Assembly (NCBI GenBank): GCA_937874445.1
Contig: CALNAL010000325.1
Coordinates: 1 to 37,260 of the forward strand
Direction: 5' to 3'
Source: an uncultured Acetobacteraceae bacterium
GTDB taxonomy: Bacteria; Pseudomonadota; Alphaproteobacteria; Acetobacterales; Acetobacteraceae
Length of the DNA: 37,260 nt
The notes under the pieces were generated by a model. That model ran no database searches. It had not been told where the DNA came from and saw nothing but the letters and a program-made list of their open reading frames with translations. Positions 33,344 through 37,260 of this stretch are shown here, piece by piece; positions within the stretch are counted from its first letter, which is position 1, and the number at the start of each line of letters is the position of its first letter. Position numbers and translations under genes: made by a program.

Positions 33344-33430
33344 GGCGTGACACCAGGCCTCAACCGAGCATGACTCCTCGCCCAACCGCGCATGATTCAG
33401 TAAATTCCCAAGACCTTCCAAGAGCATCAA

Positions 33431-33506
33431 GACTCCACGCCCGGATCAGCCGCGGAGCCAAACGAACAAAGTCCTTTTTGCTTCTTTTTCCTTCAGGAAA
33501 AAGAAG
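33431..33506 (+). repeat. Composite palindromic repeat, copy D (partial)
   Basis: Hairpin 1 is missing. Hairpin 2 (33431-33459) has a decayed left arm, GACTCCACG. Hairpin 3 (33481-33506) is a perfect 11-bp stem CTTCTTTTTCC/GGAAAAAGAAG with loop TTCA, longer than in copy B. It lies between the convergent ends of lexA and comEC and likely serves both as terminator. Confidence 0.82.
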
Positions 33507-33542
33507 CCTTCCTTCCCCTCCCCTCCCGGGAAAGATGCGGCC

Positions 33543-35636
33543 TTACTCCGAGGGTGCCACCACGAGCCCGGCCGGGGCCCGATCGGGGGTGAGCGTCCAG
33601 GCGCGCCTGCCACGCCAGGAAGCATCGCTGACCACCCGGACGCCGTCGGGGCGCAGCCAGAGGGCGACGGCGCCCTCACGCCAGACCGTGAAACGGTCGA
33701 TGACGACGCTGGCCGGACAGTTCAGGGACAGCGGCTCCATCGCGACGATCGCGGCGTAGCGGCAGGCGTCGGGCGGCGCCGGGGGAACAGGCACCAGCAG
33801 GACGGCGGGCCCTCCGGGACGTGGGCGCAGGGCGCAGGGCGTGGCCCCACAGGCCAGCGGCGCGGCGTAGCGGACCCGCCACAGGCTCTGCCAGGACTCC
33901 AGGGTGAGGCGCGAGGGCGATCCGTGGGTTTCGAGGAACATCCCCCCGGGATCGCGCAGGCCGATCATGCGCCCGTCGGCGGAAAGCAGCAGGTCGGGTG
34001 CCGGCGCGGCCAGCGGCGAGGCCAGGGCCGCCGCCACCCCCAGCCAGCCGGCCAGCCGCATCCGGGTGCGCCACAGCAACGCCCAGGCCAACCCGCCCGC
34101 CAGCAGCACCAGCCCCCAGGGCGGCATGTGAGGCACCAGCACGGTGGCCGCGGGCCAGGAGGACACCGCCCGCCCGACCTCCAGGATGGCACGCAGGCCC
34201 CAGCCCATCGGCACCAGGGCGAGGCTCTCCAGGCCGATCGGCATCAGCGCCAGGGCCAGCAGGCCGCAGGGTATCACCACCAGCGCCGCGAGCGGCACGG
34301 CGGCCATGTTGGCCAGCACATTGTAGAGCTGGATCTGCCCGAAATGGTAAGCCGCGAAGGGCGCCGAGGCGGTGCCCGCCAGCGCCGCGGTGAGTGCGAG
34401 CCCGACCAGGGTGGCCCCGAAGCGCCGCAGCACGGTCCCGCCCCCGCGCAACCGCCACAGCCAGGGTTGCAGTCGCGCGTAGCCCACGATCAGCGCCAGC
34501 ACGGCGGAAAAGCTCATCTGAAAGGAGGGCCCCACCACCTCCTCCGGCCCGACCAGCACCAGCACGGCCATCGCCAGCCCCAGCCCGTGCAGCGAGGCCG
34601 CCCGCCGCCCGACCAGCACGGCGAGGGTGAACAGGGCCGCCATGGCAAAGCTGCGCTGTACTGGTAGATGCGCCCCGGTGAGCAGCATGTAGGCGCCGGC
34701 CGCGGACAGTGCGGCGAGGGCGGCGATCTCCTTGACCGGCCAGGCCAGCGCCGTCCGTTCCCAGGCGGCCAGGCCGAAGCGCACCAGCCCGAAGACCAGC
34801 CCCATCACGATGCCCACGTGCAGCCCGGCGATGGCCAGCAGGTGGGCGAGACCGGCATCGCGGAAGGCGCGACGGTCGGCCTCGGGAATAGCGGAGGTCT
34901 CCCCTGCGAGGAAGGTGGCGCCGATCGCTCCCTCCGGCCCGGGCAGCGCCGCCTGCACCCGCGCGGCGATGGTTTCGCGCAGCCATTGCAGGGCGGTGCC
35001 GAGGCTTCCCGTCCCGTCGGCCGCGAGACGCGTGGAGGGTCCGAGGGCCATGCCATAGGCGCCGATGCCCCGGTAGAAGGCGGCGCGCTGGCCGTCCCAG
35101 GCTCCGGGAAAGGCCGGCGGCGCGGGGCGCATCAGCAGCGCGCGCACGGCCAGCGTTTCACCGGAGGCAACCGGCCTGGTGTCGGTGTCGCGCAGACGCA
35201 CGCGCACCCGCCGCGCCTCGGGAGGGCTGCCGTCGAGCCGCGGGGCCGAAAGGGTGACGCGCCGCCCTCCGGGCAGCGACTCCACGGCCGTGACGGTGCC
35301 GACGATCTGGGTGGCCCGGCGCGGCACGGCCATCGGCGGCGGCGCCCGCCAGGTGGCGAAGCCGGCGGCGGCAAAGCCCAGCACCAGCGCCAGCACCACC
35401 GCCGCCACCGCGCGCGGCACCAGCCACCACCAGAAGAGGGCCAGCAACGCGCCCCCCGCGACCGACAGGGCCAGGGCCAGCCAGGCCGGCGGCTCCGTCC
35501 GCAGCGAGAAGAACAGCGCCGCCCCGCCCGCCATCAGCAGCGGCAGGAACAGGCCGAAACGGCCACGCTCGGCATCGACCCAGGCGTCCAGGACGGACAC
35601 GAAACGCTGCCGAAGGGATGCCTGCGCCGGTTGCAT
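33543..35636 (-). CDS. comEC: ComEC/Rec2-family DNA uptake channel protein
   Basis: This 697-residue multi-pass membrane protein carries DNA across the inner membrane in natural transformation. After two or three N-terminal helices comes an OB-like DUF4131 domain (~100-190), then the competence domain (~230-500) with the signature HLLAIAGLHVGIVMG and LLTGAHLPVQRSFAMAAL. More helices and a short C-terminal domain follow. The HxHxDH motif of the metallo-beta-lactamase domain found in Bacillus ComEC is not seen. The gene is convergent with lexA and divergent from gltX. Confidence 0.9.
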   Translation of the reverse strand: MQPAQASLRQRFVSVLDAWVDAERGRFGLFLPLLMAGGAALFFSLRTEPPAWLALALSVAGGALLALFWWWLVPRAVAAVVLALVLGFAAAGFATWRAPPPMAVPRRATQIVGTVTAVESLPGGRRVTLSAPRLDGSPPEARRVRVRLRDTDTRPVASGETLAVRALLMRPAPPAFPGAWDGQRAAFYRGIGAYGMALGPSTRLAADGTGSLGTALQWLRETIAARVQAALPGPEGAIGATFLAGETSAIPEADRRAFRDAGLAHLLAIAGLHVGIVMGLVFGLVRFGLAAWERTALAWPVKEIAALAALSAAGAYMLLTGAHLPVQRSFAMAALFTLAVLVGRRAASLHGLGLAMAVLVLVGPEEVVGPSFQMSFSAVLALIVGYARLQPWLWRLRGGGTVLRRFGATLVGLALTAALAGTASAPFAAYHFGQIQLYNVLANMAAVPLAALVVIPCGLLALALMPIGLESLALVPMGWGLRAILEVGRAVSSWPAATVLVPHMPPWGLVLLAGGLAWALLWRTRMRLAGWLGVAAALASPLAAPAPDLLLSADGRMIGLRDPGGMFLETHGSPSRLTLESWQSLWRVRYAAPLACGATPCALRPRPGGPAVLLVPVPPAPPDACRYAAIVAMEPLSLNCPASVVIDRFTVWREGAVALWLRPDGVRVVSDASWRGRRAWTLTPDRAPAGLVVAPSE

Positions 35637-35725
35637 GGCAGCGAGGCTAGCTCCTCCCGCCTCGCCCCGTAAGTCGTGCAGTGCTAGAAGGCGCGACTGT
35701 TGCCTCTCGAAGTGGATTTTTCGCG

Positions 35726-37126
35726 ATGACCGTCCGCACCCGTTTCGCCCCCTCTCCCACCGGCCGCCTGCACATCGGCGGCGCGCGGACGGCGCTGTTC
35801 AACTATCTGTTCGCCCGCCACCACCACGGCAGCTTCCTGCTGCGCATCGAGGACACTGACCGAGAGCGCTCCACGGCGGAGAACACCCAGCTCATTCTCG
35901 ACAGCCTCGCCTGGCTGGGCCTGAAGGCCGACGAGCCGCCGCTGCTGCAATCCACCCGCCAGGCCCGCCATGTCGAGGTGGCCCGCCAGCTGCTCGCCTC
36001 CGGCCACGCCTACCGCTGCTACCTCACCCCCGAGGAGCTGGAGGCGATGCGCGCCGAGGCCAAGGCGGCCGGACGCAACCTGCGCATCCGCAGCCCCTGG
36101 CGCGACCGCGACCCCGCCGAGGCCCCCCAGGGCCGCCCCTTCGTGGTACGCCTGCGCGCCCCACGCGAGGGCGAGACGGTGATCGACGACCTGGTGCAGG
36201 GCAGCGTGCGCGTCGCCAACACCGAACTCGACGACATGATCATCCTGCGCAGCGACGGCACGCCGATCTACCAGCACGCGGTGGTGGTGGACGACCACGA
36301 CATGGCCATCACCCACGTCATCCGCGGCGACGACCACTTCACCAACACCTTCCGTCAGGCGCAGATCTACGACGCCATGGGCTGGGAGCGCCCGCGCTTC
36401 GCCCACGTGCCACTGATCCACGGCCCCGACGGCGCCAAGCTCTCCAAGCGCCACGGGGCGCAGTCGGTCACCGAGTTCCGCGAGATGGGCTACCTGCCCG
36501 AGGCGCTGTGCAACTATCTGCTGCGCCTGGGCTGGGGCCACGGCGACGTGGAGATCGTCTCGCGCGCCGACGCCATCCGCCTGTTCGACATCGACGAGGT
36601 GGGCCGCGCGCCGAGCCGGATGGACTATGCCAAGCTCGCCCACGTCAATTCGGTGTGGCTGCGCGAGGCCGACGACACCCGCCTCGCCCGCGACGTGCTG
36701 GAGCGCCTGGCCGGACGCGACGACCTGGCCCTCGGACCGGACTCGGAGCGGCGCATCACTGCCCTGATGCCCGCCCTCAAGGAGCGTGCGAAAACCCTGG
36801 TGGAGCTGGCCGAGGCCGCCACCTTCCTGGTGCGCCCGCTGCCGCTGGCCTTCACCCCCAAGGCCACCGCCCAGCTCACTCCCGAGAACAAGGCCATGCT
36901 GAGGGAGCTGGCCGGCGAGATCGCCGCCACGGAGTTCGCCGCGGCGCCGCTCGACGCCCTGCTGCGCAGCCATGCCGAGCGCACCGGGCGCAAGATGGGC
37001 GCGGTGGCCCAGCCGCTGCGCGCGGCACTGACCGGCAGCACCGTCAGCCCCGGCATCGAGGCCGTGCTGGTGGCGCTGGGCCGCGAGGAGGCCCTCGCCC
37101 GCATCGCCGCGGCGGCGGCGGCCTGA
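35726..37126 (+). CDS. gltX: Glutamyl-tRNA synthetase
   Basis: This 466-residue class I synthetase charges tRNA-Glu. The HIGH motif appears as PSPTGRLHIGGART and the KMSKS loop as KLSKRHGAQS. VIRGDDHFTNTFRQ and GWGHGDVEI are typical. The start at 35726 gives MTVRTRFAPSPTG; a frame start at 35681 adds residues without family match. Alphaproteobacteria often have two GltX-type enzymes; which one this is cannot be decided here. An 89-bp gap separates it from divergent comEC. Confidence 0.96.
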   Translation: MTVRTRFAPSPTGRLHIGGARTALFNYLFARHHHGSFLLRIEDTDRERSTAENTQLILDSLAWLGLKADEPPLLQSTRQARHVEVARQLLASGHAYRCYLTPEELEAMRAEAKAAGRNLRIRSPWRDRDPAEAPQGRPFVVRLRAPREGETVIDDLVQGSVRVANTELDDMIILRSDGTPIYQHAVVVDDHDMAITHVIRGDDHFTNTFRQAQIYDAMGWERPRFAHVPLIHGPDGAKLSKRHGAQSVTEFREMGYLPEALCNYLLRLGWGHGDVEIVSRADAIRLFDIDEVGRAPSRMDYAKLAHVNSVWLREADDTRLARDVLERLAGRDDLALGPDSERRITALMPALKERAKTLVELAEAATFLVRPLPLAFTPKATAQLTPENKAMLRELAGEIAATEFAAAPLDALLRSHAERTGRKMGAVAQPLRAALTGSTVSPGIEAVLVALGREEALARIAAAAAA

Positions 37127-37146
37127 AGGACCGAGGAAGGCAAGGC

Positions 37147-37260
37147 CTTCTTTTTGCCTTCCGGAAAAAGAAGCAAAAAGGACTTTTGTTCGTTTGGCTC
37201 CGCGGCTGACACAGGCGCGGAGCCTTAACGAATGAAGCTTTCCTGGTTCTCCTTTCTCGA
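37147..37260 (-). repeat. Composite palindromic repeat, copy E (cut by window end)
   Basis: Read on the minus strand it matches copy B: hairpin 1 (from 37260 down to 37246, cut off by the window end), hairpin 2 (37224-37196, arms GGCTCCGCG/CGCGGAGCC with inner CTG-N3-CAG) and hairpin 3 (37173-37147). Hairpin 3 is 20 bp after the gltX stop and probably terminates it. Confidence 0.85.

Overview
The window is high-G+C bacterial DNA carrying 33 protein genes plus one broken remnant. Most belong to an alphaproteobacterial housekeeping backbone: pdhABC-lpdA-lipA, ftsB, eno, kdsA-pyrG-secG-tpiA, ppiD, trpD-trpC-moaC-moeA-lexA, comEC and gltX. The gene order, the extra lipoyl domain on PdhB, the direct-repeat SOS box (GAAC-N7-GAAC) before lexA and the FtsB sequence fit Rhodospirillales, perhaps Acetobacteraceae. 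That family placement is inferred; no rRNA is present to settle it.

Layout. 1-5.3 kb is accessory: a small unknown ORF divergent from a LysR regulator, a CLC chloride channel/transporter with CBS domains, a threonine aldolase and a small four-cysteine protein. 5.3-12.5 kb is the minus-strand pyruvate dehydrogenase/lipoate operon (pdhA-pdhB-pdhC-GNAT-lpdA-lipA-COQ10/RatA-like). 12.7-14.5 kb holds ftsB and eno. 14.6-19.2 kb is a DMSO-reductase operon (dmsA-dmsB-dmsC-torD-like), which looks like an accessory module inserted between eno and kdsA. 19.3-23.4 kb is kdsA, pyrG, secG and tpiA on the minus strand. 23.5-25.5 kb is ppiD on the plus strand. 25.5-28.5 kb carries three minus-strand genes (methyltransferase, AraC regulator, divergent polysaccharide deacetylase) where many relatives have trpE-trpG. 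28.8-32.5 kb is a tight plus-strand operon, trpD-trpC-moaC-moeA, preceded by a 38-codon ORF that resembles a decayed trpG start. 32.5-37.1 kb is lexA with its SOS box, comEC and gltX.

How the genes work together. Eno and TpiA (glycolysis) feed the PDH complex, whose lipoyl groups are made by LipA and reoxidised by Lpd. MoaC and MoeA make the molybdenum cofactor that DmsA needs. KdsA supplies Kdo for LPS. SecG and PpiD serve protein export and periplasmic folding.

The most unusual features are: (1) a composite intergenic repeat of up to three successive palindromes, seen in five full or partial copies plus one related hairpin, always outside genes; (2) the apparent loss of trpE/trpG with a trpG-like stub left at the break; (3) a 161-bp stretch, nearly identical, shared by the lipoyl domains of pdhB and pdhC, which suggests gene conversion; (4) the dms insertion; (5) an eight-G tract near the 5' end of the chloride-channel gene.
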